From: CAWAQA01 sp963784065
GTDB lineage: Bacteria; Acidobacteriota; Vicinamibacteria; Vicinamibacterales; UBA2999
Length of the DNA: 64,000 bases
Assembly: GCA_963784065.1 (NCBI GenBank)
Contig: CAWAQA010000003.1
Location: 248,001-312,000, forward strand
Direction: 5' to 3'
The position numbers were made by a program, and so were the translations under genes. Position 1 is the stretch's first letter. Each line of letters starts with the position of its first letter. Positions 1 through 9,417 of the stretch are shown here, piece after piece. The notes under the pieces are model-generated. The model was given only the letters and a program-made list of their open reading frames with translations. It had not been told where the DNA came from and did not search any database.

Positions 1-565
1 AGTTGATGATCGTGATCTCCGCGGCGTTGATGGCAATCCCGCGCTTCTGCCCGTGCAGCAGGTCGCCAGTCATGTAGACGCGATCGACGATGAGGTGATG
101 CGGTACCTGTGACAGCTGATTCTGGGCAGCGGATCCGTCACCAAGTTGGATGATGTCGTTGTATCCCTTCGGGTTGGCCTCGAACGCCACGAGCAGCAGC
201 CGCCAATACGCCGCACCGGCCACGGTCCTTATGGCTGGCGACGTGGTGGCCGACCTGATCGTCGCGAGATGGGGCTTGTGCGCCGGCGAGACTCGCGTCC
301 CTTCGGGCGGCAGCTGACTGCTGTGGGCGGTGCGAATCGTGATGTACTCAGCGCCGGCGTGGATCGGCAGCTTGAAGTTCCCGATGTAGGTCGCGCCGGG
401 CTCGAGGACGATCGTGTCGCCTGCCTTTGCGGCGTTGATGGCCGTCTGGAGGTTGCCGCCAGCGGGTACAAAGAGGTCGGCAGCGCGCGCGGCCGAGGGA
501 AGGGTGGTGAGGACCACCGCGGCAATCGCGCAGGCAGACCTTGGGACGGATCTCCAGTGACACAT
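1..565 (-). CDS. Secreted right-handed beta-helix protein, N-terminal part
   Basis: The reverse strand stays open from an ATG at 565 to the left edge, so the 3' part is outside the window. Residues 1-28 form a signal peptide ending in AARA before ADLF. The next stretch (PAGGNLQTAINAAKAGDTI, then LEPGATYIGNFKLP) is the usual opening of a pectate-lyase-like parallel beta-helix fold, and GIAINAAEITIIN near the edge looks like a coil of the helix. Such proteins bind or cleave polysaccharides outside the cytoplasm. The substrate and any catalytic residues cannot be judged from this fragment. It is divergent from the sugar cluster that follows. Confidence 0.75.
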   Translation of the reverse strand, partial: MCHWRSVPRSACAIAAVVLTTLPSAARAADLFVPAGGNLQTAINAAKAGDTIVLEPGATYIGNFKLPIHAGAEYITIRTAHSSQLPPEGTRVSPAHKPHLATIRSATTSPAIRTVAGAAYWRLLLVAFEANPKGYNDIIQLGDGSAAQNQLSQVPHHLIVDRVYMTGDLLHGQKRGIAINAAEITIIN

Positions 566-873
566 AACAGAGCGTTCCTTTCGTGTGTTGAGGTGGAGTC
601 GCTCTGCCCCGGAGTGACGTGGCCGAGCCTCACAGCAGAGGTGGCAACTGTGGTACCTGATGAGGTAGGTGCCAGCTCTTGAGGCGCTTGCGCAGATTTC
701 GAAGGAAACTGCAGAGTCGGGTTAGGTTCTAACTGCTGAGCTACCGGTTTTCCGACCTCATCCTGACGTTTCTGTCGAGCTGGGCATCCGACGGACGCGG
801 CGCAGCGTCAAAATCGGGCTCGGATGACAGTGATGTTATGGATGAGGTGCGCTCGGTACCGTGCGGATGAGTA
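566..873. other. Intergenic region between divergent genes
   Basis: This spacer must carry the promoters of the reverse-strand beta-helix gene and of the forward sugar cluster. I see no convincing -35/-10 pair, RNA gene or repeat. Long reading frames on either strand here have coding-unlike composition and match nothing I recognise. Confidence 0.4.
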
Positions 874-2917
874 ATGGCTTTCCCATTCCCTCCCTTCCCC
901 CGGGACGCGCAGGTCCGCAGGATTGCCGCAAGGGCAAAATTACTGGAGTTTTTGGCAAAAACGCTGGCACCTTGCTTGCTCAACCGATGGGCCGTGGGCG
1001 GGATTATCGGTAAGCTCAGCTTCGAAGCGGATGAGACGCTGGCGCGTCCCATCCTCGAGCAGATGCTCGAGGCCATCCGCCATCGAGGCGGCGGTGCCCA
1101 CGGAGTCCACTGCGCTCCTGGTATCGCGCTCGGCTGGTGTGCCGGACCAGATGAGCACGTGCCGCCGACGGGACTCGCCACCAGCGAATCGCAGGACATC
1201 CGGGTGGTCGCGGATTCACAGCTGACCAACGGCCGCGAACTGCGGTCCCAGCTCGAGCGCAACCGCCACCAGTTCCGGGGCCCTTCCGACTCGGAGCTCC
1301 TCGCACACGCCTACGAAGAGTGGGGCACACGGTGCGTGGAGCGGTTCCGCGGCCCGTTTGCCTTCGCGCTTTGGGACGAGACCGAGCGCCGTCTCTTCAT
1401 GGCCCGCGATCACCTGGGCGTCCGCCCGCTCTTCTTCTCACTCCTGCACGGCCACGGCGTGGTGTTCGCCTCCGAGATCCGCGCCTTGCTGCACGACCCC
1501 GGCGTCGGCCGGGAGTGGTGCTCGACCGCGATTGACGCCTATCTCGCGCTCGGCTACGTCCCCGCGCCGCTCACCGCCTATCGCCGCATCAGCAAGCTCG
1601 AACCGGCGCAGTTCCTCGTAGTCGAGGGCCGCCGTCTGCATGTCGAGCAGTACCTGGGACCTGCCGCGGCCGGCGGCGGCCGGCACGTTGGAGGAAACGG
1701 CCTCCGCGCTCGAACACCGGCTGCGCGGCGCCGTGCGCGGACAACTCGAGGACGCCAACGTCACCGGCGTCTTGTATACAGGTGGCACGGCCTCGTCTGT
1801 GCTGCTGACGACCGTTCCTCAGGGCTCGTCGGCGCCCGGCGCCAGCCGAAGGATGACCACGGTGACGGTGGCCCTCGAACAGGAGCTTTCCGAGCTGGCC
1901 CGCGCCCATGCGGCCGGCGCGGCGCTCTGCCACACGCCGGAGATCGAGGTCGCGACACCGGACATGTCGGTCCTCGCGACCCGGCTGGCGTCCCGGTTCG
2001 ACGAACCAATCGCCGACCCCTCGGCCGTCGCGCAGTACGCGACGTGCGTGGCCGCGAGGCTCCACGTCGATTCCGCACTGACGGCGCATGGCGCGGCGGC
2101 GCTGTGGGCAGGCTACGCGCGTCATCGCGTGGAACGGGTAGAAAGCGCGTTGAGGGGCTGGCTCGCGGCACCGTTCGCCTCGGTTGGCGCCCGTGTGGGG
2201 CGGTCGCTTCAGGACTCCATTAAAGGTGCGCGCGCGCTGTCGCATCTCGGGCTGCGGCCCGCGGACGCCTGCGCCGTCAAGCACTCCTACGGTTTCTGGG
2301 ACGAAGAGCACCGGCGGCAGCTGTATACACGCGGCTTCGCGTGGGAAGTGCGCGACGCCAACCCGTTTGCGCGTCACCTCGAGCTCTACGCCGCGCGCGA
2401 CGGCGCTGACGCCCTCGATCGGGCGCTTTACGTGGACATCCGGACGTTCCTGCCGGACAGCCGCCTTGCCGTCGCGGAGCGATCGGCGCTGGCGGCGGGC
2501 GTGCGGCTGCGTTTCCCGTTCCTCGATCGCGACTTCGTCGAGTTCGCCGCCACGATCCCGTCAGCGCACAAGCAGCAGGGCGCGACGGGGATGCTCGCGC
2601 TGCGCGAGCTCCTCTCGCGCCGCCTGCCGCCGGCGCTGATGCCTCACGCGCATCGCCGCGGCGCCCATCACCCGTGGCTGCCCGGCGCGCTGGCCGCAAT
2701 GGTGCCGTCCGTACTCCTCGCGCCGCGGTTCGACGGCCGCGGCATCGTGTCGCGTCCCGCCCTCAAGCTGCTCTGGGAGGAGCACCGCACGGGCCGGCGC
2801 GACCACGCCCATCGTCTCTGGTCACTGCTGATGCTCGAGTTCTGGTTCAGGGAGTTCATCGACGGCGACGCGGCGGAAGAGCCCGCGGAGTATGCCGTCC
2901 TCATGAGGGCCGCGTGA
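874..2917 (+). CDS. Degenerate asparagine synthetase-like protein (probable pseudoenzyme, one frameshift)
   Basis: The order is class II glutamine amidotransferase domain, then asparagine-synthase domain, about 640-680 residues after joining two frames. An extra C near 1651 (TACCTGGGAC where TAC TGG GAC gives YWD) separates them. The fold is clear from FRGPFAFALWDE, ARDHLGVRPLF and FPFLDRDFVEFA. The catalytic parts are not: the start motif MCGI reads V/M-G-G-I if the GTG at 994 is used, so the nucleophilic Cys is missing; the ATP-pyrophosphatase loop SGGLDSS reads YTGGTASS; GEGSDELFAGY reads AHGAAALWAGY. Amidotransferase and ligase activities should both be lost. The start is uncertain: 874 gives an untypical 40-residue leader, while 994 aligns with the family. 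It lies 20 bases before a normal paralogue and may be a non-catalytic partner of it. Confidence 0.75.
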
Positions 2918-2937
2918 CACGGCGGACGTTCAACTAG

Positions 2938-4946
2938 ATGTGCGGGATTGCGGGAATCGTGGCGGCCGACCGCCTGCAGCGACGACGAGGCGTCGCGCGC
3001 GGTGTTGATGCGCGACGTGATGATCCATCGTGGCCCCGACGGCGCCGGGCTGTACGCCGACGATCACGCGGCGATCGCGCATCGGCGTCTCAGCATCGTG
3101 GATCTCGCCGGCGGCCACCAGCCGTTGTCCAACGAGGACGGCCGGATCTGGGTCAGCTTCAACGGCGAGATCTACAACCATGCGCTGGTGCGGCCGCAGC
3201 TCGAAGCCGCCGGCCACCAGTACCGCACACGGTCCGACACCGAAACCATCGTTCACGCCTACGAGCAGTGGGGCGACGACTGCGTCACCCGCTTCCGCGG
3301 CATGTTTGCGTTCGCCATCTGGGACGCGCCGCGCCGCCGGCTGCTGCTCGCCCGCGACCGCCTGGGCAAGAAGCCGCTCTACTGGACCCGGCTGCCCGCC
3401 CGCGCCGGACGCGGCGAGCGTTTGCTGTTCTCGTCCGAGATCAAGGCGATTCTGGAGAGCGGCCTCGTCGAGGCGAAGCCGAATCACCGGATGGTGTCGG
3501 AGCTGCTCGCCACGCGGTCGACCTCCGGCGTCGAGACGCTCTTCGAGGGTATCTACAAGCTGCTGCCCGGCCACCGGCTCGTGTACGAGAACGGGCGTAT
3601 CGTGATCTCGCAGTACCTGGGACATCCCGCAGGACGGCCCCGACCCGGCGCTGGCGCGGGTGCCGGAACCCGAGCTGGTGGACAGGTTCCGCGAGCTGCT
3701 CCGAGAGTCGGTCCGGATGCGCCTGATGTCGGACGTCCCGCTCGGCATGTTCCTGTCGGGCGGCCTCGACAGCAGCGCCATCGCGGCCCTCATGGCGCGC
3801 GAGATCGATCGGCCGGTGCAGACGTTCTCGGTGGCGTTCGCCGATCGCTCCTTCAGCGAGCTGACATACTCGCGCCAGGTCGCGAAAGCCATCGGCGCAG
3901 ACGCGCACGAAGTCGTGATCGACGACAACGACTTCTTCGGTGCGCTGCCCCGCCTCGTGTGGCACGAGGACGAGCCGATTGGACACCCCTCGAGCGTTCC
4001 CCTCCATTTCTGCTCGGCGCTGGCGCGGCGTCACGTCAAGGTGGTGCTGACCGGTGAAGGGAGCGACGAGCTGCTCGCCGGATACGGCAAGTATCCGCGG
4101 TCGCTCCTCAACTGGAAGGCCGGCGGCATTTACGAGCGCATGGTCCCCGCACCTGTGCGCGCGGCCGTCGCGTCCTCGGTTGTCCCGCGCCTTCCGGCCG
4201 CGCTCGGCGCATATGCGCGCCGATCGTTTCTCGCGATGCCGCGCACGCCGGCGGCGATGTTCCTCGACAACTTCGCGGGCGTGCCGCTCCAGGCGCAGCG
4301 CCAGCTCCTGTCGTCGTCCATGCTCGACGGCGCCGATGCGTATGCGACCTCGCTTGCCTACTTCGGCGAGGCCAACGGCAACATCCTCGGCCGGCTGCTG
4401 TACACGGACCTGAAGACCTATCTGGTCGAGCTGCTGATGCGGCAGGACCAGATGAGCATGTCCACGTCGATCGAGAGCCGCGTGCCGTTTCTCGATCACG
4501 AGCTCGTCGAGTTCGCGTCGCGGCTTCCGGAACGGTTGAAGCTCTCGGGCTTCACCACCAAACGCATCCTGCGCGAGGCGACGCGCGGGCTGCTGCCCGA
4601 GTCGATCCTCACGCGCAAGAAGATGGGCTTCCCGGTGCCGTTCGGCGTCTGGAGCGCGGCACAGTGGAATGGCGTGGCGCGCGACGTACTGCTCGATCGC
4701 CGCGCGCGCGAGCGCGGCGTGACCAACCCGGCAGGCGTCGAACGCCTGCTCGACGACCACCGCGCCGGCCGGCGCCGCGGCGGCGACGCGATCTGGGCGC
4801 TCCTCAACCTCGAGCTCTGGTTCCGCACGTTCATCGACGGCGAGGGGATCCAGACGCTGCCTTCGCCGGACCGGCTGAAGCCGGCGCCGACCACCGAGCC
4901 TTACGCAGAGGCCGGCTTCAGCCGGTCCGAGAGTCCTGCTGCCTAG
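2938..4946 (+). CDS. asnB: Asparagine synthase-type amidotransferase (two frameshifts)
   Basis: Transfers glutamine-derived ammonia to an ATP-activated carboxylate, either aspartate or, in exopolysaccharide clusters, possibly a sugar acid. It starts MCGIAGIV with the nucleophilic Cys2. HRGPDGAG, SFNGEIYNH and FAIWD mark the glutaminase domain; LSGGLDSS (ATP loop), LTGEGSDELLAGYG and ESRVPFLDHELVEFA mark the synthetase domain. All catalytic elements are present. Two single-base breaks, near 2975 and 3617, split it; the second is again an extra C in TACCTGGGAC between the two domains. The last 30 codons run through a palindrome pair based on CCGGCTGAAGCCGG, so the natural C-terminus may be earlier. 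The next gene starts one base after the stop. About 665 residues, normal for the family. Confidence 0.85.
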
Positions 4947-4947
4947 T

Positions 4948-6177
4948 ATGCGAATTCTCTGGCTGAACCCGAACCTCCTGTTGCCGCTCGACAAGGGCGG
5001 CAAGCTCCGCACGTGGCACCTGATGCGCCACCTGGCGGAGCGTCACGAAATCACGTACCTGTCGTTTGCCGATCCGCACACGTCGCCGGCGGAGCGTGAA
5101 GGCATGCGCGAGGTCTGCGCCCACCTGCAGATCGTGCCGCGCACCGACCCGGCAAAGGGCAGCGCCCGGTTCTATGCCGACGCCGCGGCGCGCCTGTTCG
5201 ATCCGCTCCCGTATGCCGCCGGCAAGTATCGATCGACCGAGTATCGCGACAAGGTGGAGAGCCTGCTCGCCGCCGGCGAGTTCGACCTCGTCGTCTGCGA
5301 CTTCCTCGTGCCCGCGGTCAACATGCCTCGCCAGCTGCCTTGCCCGGCGGTGCTCTTCACGCACAACGTCGAGGCGGAGATCTGGCGGCGTCACCACGAG
5401 CGGCAGGGCGACCCGGTGCGCCGGTTCCTCTTCAAGCAGCAGTGGCAGCGGATGTTGCGTTTCGAAGGAGACACGGTAAGCCGCTTCGACCTCGTGCTCG
5501 CCGTCTCGGAAACCGATCGCGACACGCTGCAGCGCCTCTATCACGACCAGCTGCATGCGCCCGTGCTCACCGTGGCGACCGGCGTTGACACGGCCTTTTT
5601 CGCTCCGCAGCCGGCCGCGGCGGTGCTGCCGCGCCACCTGGTCTTCACGGGCTCGATGGACTGGATTCCCAACGAAGACGCGATGAAGCATTTCTGCGCC
5701 GACATCCTGCCGCGCATCCGCGCGCAGGAGCCGGGGGTGACGCTGTCGATCGTCGGCCGCGAACCGACGCCGGCGGTGCAACGGCTGGCGGATGGCGCGG
5801 GCATCGACGTGACCGGGCGCGTGGACGACGTCCGCGACTATATCGGACGTGCGGCGGTCTACGTGGTGCCGATCCGGATCGGCGGCGGCACGCGTCTGAA
5901 GATCTTCGAGGCGATGGGCATGGGCAAGGCCGTGGTGTCGACGACGGTTGGCGCCGAGGGGCTGCCCGTGACGCACGGCGAGGACGTCTGGCTCGCCGAC
6001 GACCCTGACGCCTTCGCCGCGGCGGTCGTCTCGCTGCTGCGCGATCCGGCACGCCGCGTGCAGCTCGAGCGCGCGGCGCGCGAGCTCGTCGTCACGCGTT
6101 ACGACTGGGCGGCAGTCGCCGGGCAGTTGGAGGATGCATTGGAGGCCGCCGCCGGACGGCGAGCGGCGGCGGCATGA
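4948..6177 (+). CDS. GT4-family glycosyltransferase
   Basis: A 409-residue retaining GT-B transferase that moves a sugar from a nucleotide donor during polysaccharide assembly. The N-terminal half starts MRILWLNPNLLLPLDKGG and holds FTHNVEAEIWRRHH. The C-terminal half has the donor-site pattern IRIGGGTRLKIFEAMGMGKAV, with the family Glu in KIFEAMG, followed by TTVGAEGL. It resembles the sugar transferases of exosortase/EPS clusters. It follows the asparagine synthase gene directly and precedes a nucleotide-sugar dehydrogenase, so it probably shares their transcript. Acceptor and donor are unknown. No frameshifts. Confidence 0.85.
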   Translation: MRILWLNPNLLLPLDKGGKLRTWHLMRHLAERHEITYLSFADPHTSPAEREGMREVCAHLQIVPRTDPAKGSARFYADAAARLFDPLPYAAGKYRSTEYRDKVESLLAAGEFDLVVCDFLVPAVNMPRQLPCPAVLFTHNVEAEIWRRHHERQGDPVRRFLFKQQWQRMLRFEGDTVSRFDLVLAVSETDRDTLQRLYHDQLHAPVLTVATGVDTAFFAPQPAAAVLPRHLVFTGSMDWIPNEDAMKHFCADILPRIRAQEPGVTLSIVGREPTPAVQRLADGAGIDVTGRVDDVRDYIGRAAVYVVPIRIGGGTRLKIFEAMGMGKAVVSTTVGAEGLPVTHGEDVWLADDPDAFAAAVVSLLRDPARRVQLERAARELVVTRYDWAAVAGQLEDALEAAAGRRAAAA

Positions 6178-6303
6178 GAGATACGTCGTCACCGGTCCGC
6201 GGTCTACGGTCTGCGGTCATCGTCGGGAGTGAAGGCTACGGCCTTCGCTGGCGCGAGACTGCAGACCGAAGACTGGAGACCGGAGACACGGAGGGCGGAC
6301 GCG
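6178..6303. repeat. Intergenic hairpin of short repeated words (GGTCT type)
   Basis: The stretch holds repeats of GGTCTACGGTCTGCGGTC and, 40 bases on, the inverted word series GACCGAAGACTGGAGACC followed by GGAGAC, so a long imperfect hairpin can form between the glycosyltransferase and the dehydrogenase. A GTG at 6229 could extend the dehydrogenase into it, but the leader would be encoded by the repeat itself. Confidence 0.5.
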
Positions 6304-7620
6304 ATGAGAGTCTCGGTCTTCGGCTTGGGATATGTGGGCAGCGTGTCAGCGGCAAACTTCGCCGCCGACGGCCACGAGGTGGTCGGCGTCGACGTGCACC
6401 CGGAAAAGGTTCGTGCGATCAACGAAGGACGCAGCCCCATCGTCGAGCCGGGGCTTGGCGAGCTGCTGGCGAAGGGAGCCGCGGAGAAGCGGCTTCGCGC
6501 GACGACGAGCACCGAGGATGCCGTGCGCGACACCGACCTGTCGCTCATTTGCGTCGGCACACCGAGCCGGAAGAACGGCAGCCTCGACCTGAGCTATCTC
6601 GTCCGCGTCTGCGAACAGATTGGCGACGCGATCACGAACAAGCCCGACTACCACGTCGTCGTCGTGCGCAGCACCGTCCTGCCGGGGACGACGCATGGTC
6701 ACGTGATTCCCGCGCTCGAAGCGCACTCGGGCAAGAAGTACGGAGAGGGCTTCGGCGTGGCCGTCAACCCTGAGTTCCTGCGCGAGGGAACGGCGCTCAA
6801 GGACTTCCGCCAGCCGCCGCTCACGCTCGTGGGCCACAACCATGCGGCCGACGCCGCGCCGACCAGGGCGCTCTACGAGAACATCGAGGCGCCGCTCTTC
6901 AGCACCAGCATCCGCGTCGCCGAGATGATGAAGTACACGAGCAACACGTGGCACGCCGTCAAGGTCGTCTTCGCCAACGAGATCGGCAACCTGTGCAAGC
7001 GCCTCGGCATCGACAGCCACGAGGTCATGGACATCTTCTGCAAGGACGACAAGCTGAACCTGTCGCCTTACTACCTGAAGCCCGGCTTCGCGTTCGGCGG
7101 CTCGTGCCTGCCGAAGGACGTGCGCGCGCTGCAGTACCGGGCGAAGGAAGTGGACCTCGAGATGCCGATGATCAACGCCGTGCTGAACAGCAACCGACTG
7201 CAGGTGCAGCACGCGATCGACCAGATCGTCGAGACCGGCAAGAAGAAGATCGGACTGCTCGGGTTCAGCTTCAAGGCGGGCACCGACGACCTCCGCGAGT
7301 CGCCGCTCGTCATCCTCGCCGAGGCGCTGCTCGGCAAGGGCTACGAGATCTGCATCTACGACAAGAACGTGTCGCTCGCGCGCCTGGTCGGCGCGAACAA
7401 GCAGTACATCGACGAACAGATTCCTCACCTCTCGCGGCATCTCTGCCAGACCATCGACGAGGTGATCGAGACGTCCGAGGTCGTCGTCGTGGGTAACGGG
7501 TCGGCGGAGTTCTCCGACGCCGTATCCCGTTGCCGCGCGGATCAGACGGTCATCGATCTCGTCCGCATCCCGCTCGATTTCAGCAAGATCCAGGCACGCT
7601 ACGACGGAATCTGCTGGTGA
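6304..7620 (+). CDS. UDP-glucose/GDP-mannose 6-dehydrogenase family protein
   Basis: Oxidises a nucleotide sugar at C6 in two NAD-dependent steps to the uronic acid, feeding acidic polysaccharide synthesis. 438 residues from the ATG at 6304. The Rossmann motif is VFGLGYVGSVSAANFA; next come PIVEPGLGELL and NPEFLREGTALKDF, then the catalytic Cys in GGSCLPKDVRAL, and the C-terminal NAD/UDP domain with GFSFKAGTDDLRESP. These signatures fit AlgD/Ugd; the short C-terminus and DIFCKDDKLNLS are more like the GDP-mannose (AlgD) branch. The mannose-1-phosphate and phosphomannomutase genes at 13941-16399 could supply its substrate. An upstream GTG at 6229 is less likely. Confidence 0.88.
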   Translation: MRVSVFGLGYVGSVSAANFAADGHEVVGVDVHPEKVRAINEGRSPIVEPGLGELLAKGAAEKRLRATTSTEDAVRDTDLSLICVGTPSRKNGSLDLSYLVRVCEQIGDAITNKPDYHVVVVRSTVLPGTTHGHVIPALEAHSGKKYGEGFGVAVNPEFLREGTALKDFRQPPLTLVGHNHAADAAPTRALYENIEAPLFSTSIRVAEMMKYTSNTWHAVKVVFANEIGNLCKRLGIDSHEVMDIFCKDDKLNLSPYYLKPGFAFGGSCLPKDVRALQYRAKEVDLEMPMINAVLNSNRLQVQHAIDQIVETGKKKIGLLGFSFKAGTDDLRESPLVILAEALLGKGYEICIYDKNVSLARLVGANKQYIDEQIPHLSRHLCQTIDEVIETSEVVVVGNGSAEFSDAVSRCRADQTVIDLVRIPLDFSKIQARYDGICW

Positions 7621-7625
7621 ACCAA

Positions 7626-7749
7626 GAAGCAGGCAGCCGGCAGCCAGCAGCCAGCAGCGGCCGTGCAAGGTGTAGGAAGCGGTCGGTCGACCGTCACTGT
7701 CCGGGCTGCCGGCTGACTGCCAGCTGCCGGCTGGCAGCTGCCGGCTGCC
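7626..7749. repeat. Intergenic CAGCCGGCAGCC word repeat with inverted arms
   Basis: A series of CAGCCGGCAGCCAGCAGCC words on the left is mirrored by GCTGCCGGCTGACTGCCAGC and GGCTGGCAGCTGCCGGCTGCC on the right. A strong hairpin can form just after the dehydrogenase stop. It may act as a terminator or mRNA-end structure. Similar elements with different words occur at 6178, 8370, 13173 and 41352. Confidence 0.6.
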
Positions 7750-8414
7750 GTGAGATTCCTGGGCTTCTTCCTGACGTGGTGGGGCGCGTTCCTCCTGGCC
7801 GCGCTCGACACGTCGATGCTGTTTTTCCTCCCGTTTGGCGTCGACGCGGTCGTCATCTATCTGTCGGCGCGCGACGAGCAGTTCTGGTGGGCTTACCCGA
7901 TCCTCGCCACCGCAGGATCGCTGGTCGGGCGCGACGCTGACGTTCTGGATCGGGCGGAAGATCGGCGACGTCGGCCTCGAGCGCATCGTCCCCGCGCGCC
8001 GGCTGGAGCGAGTCCGGTGCCGGGTGCGCGACAAGGGCGCCATCGCGATGGCCCTGCCCGCGCTGCTGCCGCCGCCGTTTCCACTGACGCCGTTCATCCT
8101 GACCTGTGGCGCGCTCGACGTGGACAAGTGGAGGTTCTTCGCGACCTTCGGCGCCATCCGCCTGCTGCGGTTCGGCATCGAGGCGGTCCTCGCCCGCGTC
8201 TACGGCCGCGGCGTGCTGCGCGTGCTGCAATCGGACACCTTCCAGAACGTGGTCATCGCTTTCGTCGCGATCGCCCTGCTCGGCACGCTCGTGTCCGGCG
8301 TCCTCCTCTGGCGCAGCACGCACGAGAGAAGCGGTTGCGGACCGCGTAGCGGCCCAGGTCGCGAAGGACTCCTCCTACCTCCTACCTCCTTCCTCCTACC
8401 TCCTGATGATATAG
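7750..8414 (+). CDS. DedA/VTT-domain membrane protein (frameshifted)
   Basis: Starts with a GTG at 7750 (MRFLGFFLTWWGAFLLAALD) and carries the early DedA-type segments FFLPFGVDAVVIYL, ATAGSLVGATLTFWIGRKIG and FPLTPFILTCGAL, then a last membrane segment VVIAFVAIALLGTLVSGVLL. VTT proteins are integral membrane proteins linked to lipid scrambling or ion homeostasis. A single extra G near 7928 (GTCGGGCGCG for GTC GGC GCG) breaks the frame. The end is unsure: the main frame stays open to 8602, but the last part is a CCTCCTA word repeat and a second frame ending at 8414 gives a more protein-like tail (EAVADRVAAQVAKDS). About 200 residues. Confidence 0.65.
8370..8404. repeat. CTCCTACCTC word repeat
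   Basis: Pyrimidine-only tandem of CTCCTAC/CTCCTTC words at the 3' end of the DedA-like gene. It belongs to the same class of intergenic short-word repeats as at 6178, 7626, 13173 and 41352, but I find no inverted partner here. Confidence 0.5.
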
Positions 8415-8457
8415 TTGAACCTGCAACGTTATCGTCATCCCCTGTGGAGAAACCCAC

Positions 8458-8574
8458 GTGTTCGAAACGATCGCTTTCCTCAGCACCGTCGGCTTCGCCG
8501 TTATCTTCATCGCGCTGTTCCAGATGGACCGCGCCAACCGGAGGGACGATGGCGGGACGGACGGCGGCTCCTGA
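8458..8574 (+). CDS. Small single-pass membrane protein, 38 residues
   Basis: A GTG at 8458 is preceded at a suitable distance by GTGGAGAAA, a fair ribosome-binding site. The product begins MFETIAFLSTVGFAVIFIAL, a single membrane helix, followed by FQMDRANRRDDGGTDGGS, a charged tail. It looks like a genuine small membrane protein: codon choice is normal and the hydrophobic and charged parts are well separated. Function unknown. It overlaps the open tail of the preceding DedA-like frame, which argues that the DedA gene ends earlier. Confidence 0.45.
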   Translation: MFETIAFLSTVGFAVIFIALFQMDRANRRDDGGTDGGS

Positions 8575-8694
8575 TCCCGCAATCGGGACTGATCGGGTAT
8601 AGCCGCGGCGCTGCCGGCCCGGGAGCGGCCGGGGCGCGCCTGAGGAACCGCCCGACGACCGCTCCCGCCCGACGTTCATGGTACGATGCACGGA

Positions 8695-9417
8695 ATGCCG
8701 CTCGGCACACGCGTCTGGGGCCTGGGCAAGCTCCTGCTCATCATCGGCGCGCTCGCGGCCACCTTCGTTCTGTTTGCCGCCGTGGCGATGCGCGTCGCGT
8801 TGCGCGCCCGCGAGGTGCAGGTCCCGCGGCTCGTGGGCAGCACCGTGAACGACGCCTCGCAGGCGCTCGCCAACGTTGGCCTCGCCCTCCGCATCGATCC
8901 CAATCAACGCTCCGACGAAAAGGTCGCCGCCGGCCGCATCATGCTGCAGGATCCGCCGCCCGGCGCCCAGGCGCGGCAGCAGCGCACTATTCGCGTGTGG
9001 GTCAGCTCCGGCCCGCGCACCACGACGGTGCCGGTGCTCGTCGGGCAGACCGAGCGCACGGCGCAGATTCGCCTCGAGCAGGACGGCCTCGAGGTCGGAT
9101 CCGTGTCGGAGTTCCGCTCGCCCGACTACGCGGCCGACGCGGTCGTGTCGCAGGATCCGCCGCCCTCGTCGCGCGCGCCGCGGGTGTCGCTCCTGCTCAA
9201 CCGCGGTGAACAGGCGACGACCTACGTCATGCCCGACCTGATCGGCATGAACGGCGATCTCGCCGCGGAGACGCTCCGGTCGCGCGGCTTTCGCGTCTCG
9301 ATCGTCGGGTCGCAACCATATCCCGGCGTGCCTCCAGGTACCGTGGTGCGCCAGCAGCCCGCGGGCGGCTTCCAGGTCGGCCCGGGCGATCCCATCTCCG
9401 TCGAGGTGAGCCGGTGA
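8695..9417 (+). CDS. Membrane-anchored PASTA-domain protein
   Basis: 240 residues. One N-terminal membrane helix (LLLIIGALAATFVLFAAVAM) is followed by three PASTA repeats in the periplasm, each with a conserved start (VPRLVGSTVNDASQAL, VPVLVGQTERTAQIRL, MPDLIGMNGDLAAETL) and a GxxxxQxPxxG-type end (LQDPPPGAQ, SQDPPPSS, RQQPAGG). PASTA modules bind cell-wall precursors in kinases and PBPs; here there is no kinase or transpeptidase domain. ATG 8695 is chosen, with 8686 possible. The stop overlaps the start of rpe by 4 bases (GTGA), so the genes are co-translated. Confidence 0.85.
   Translation: MPLGTRVWGLGKLLLIIGALAATFVLFAAVAMRVALRAREVQVPRLVGSTVNDASQALANVGLALRIDPNQRSDEKVAAGRIMLQDPPPGAQARQQRTIRVWVSSGPRTTTVPVLVGQTERTAQIRLEQDGLEVGSVSEFRSPDYAADAVVSQDPPPSSRAPRVSLLLNRGEQATTYVMPDLIGMNGDLAAETLRSRGFRVSIVGSQPYPGVPPGTVVRQQPAGGFQVGPGDPISVEVSR

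Noticed and set aside
3441..6192. Long reverse-strand reading frames of 420-520 codons under asnB and the glycosyltransferase
   Set aside because: They are antisense shadows of conserved forward genes, rich in Arg/Ala/His, as expected in high-GC DNA.
6346..8178. A 610-codon reverse-strand frame under the dehydrogenase gene
   Set aside because: Antisense to a fully conserved dehydrogenase; no domain recognisable.
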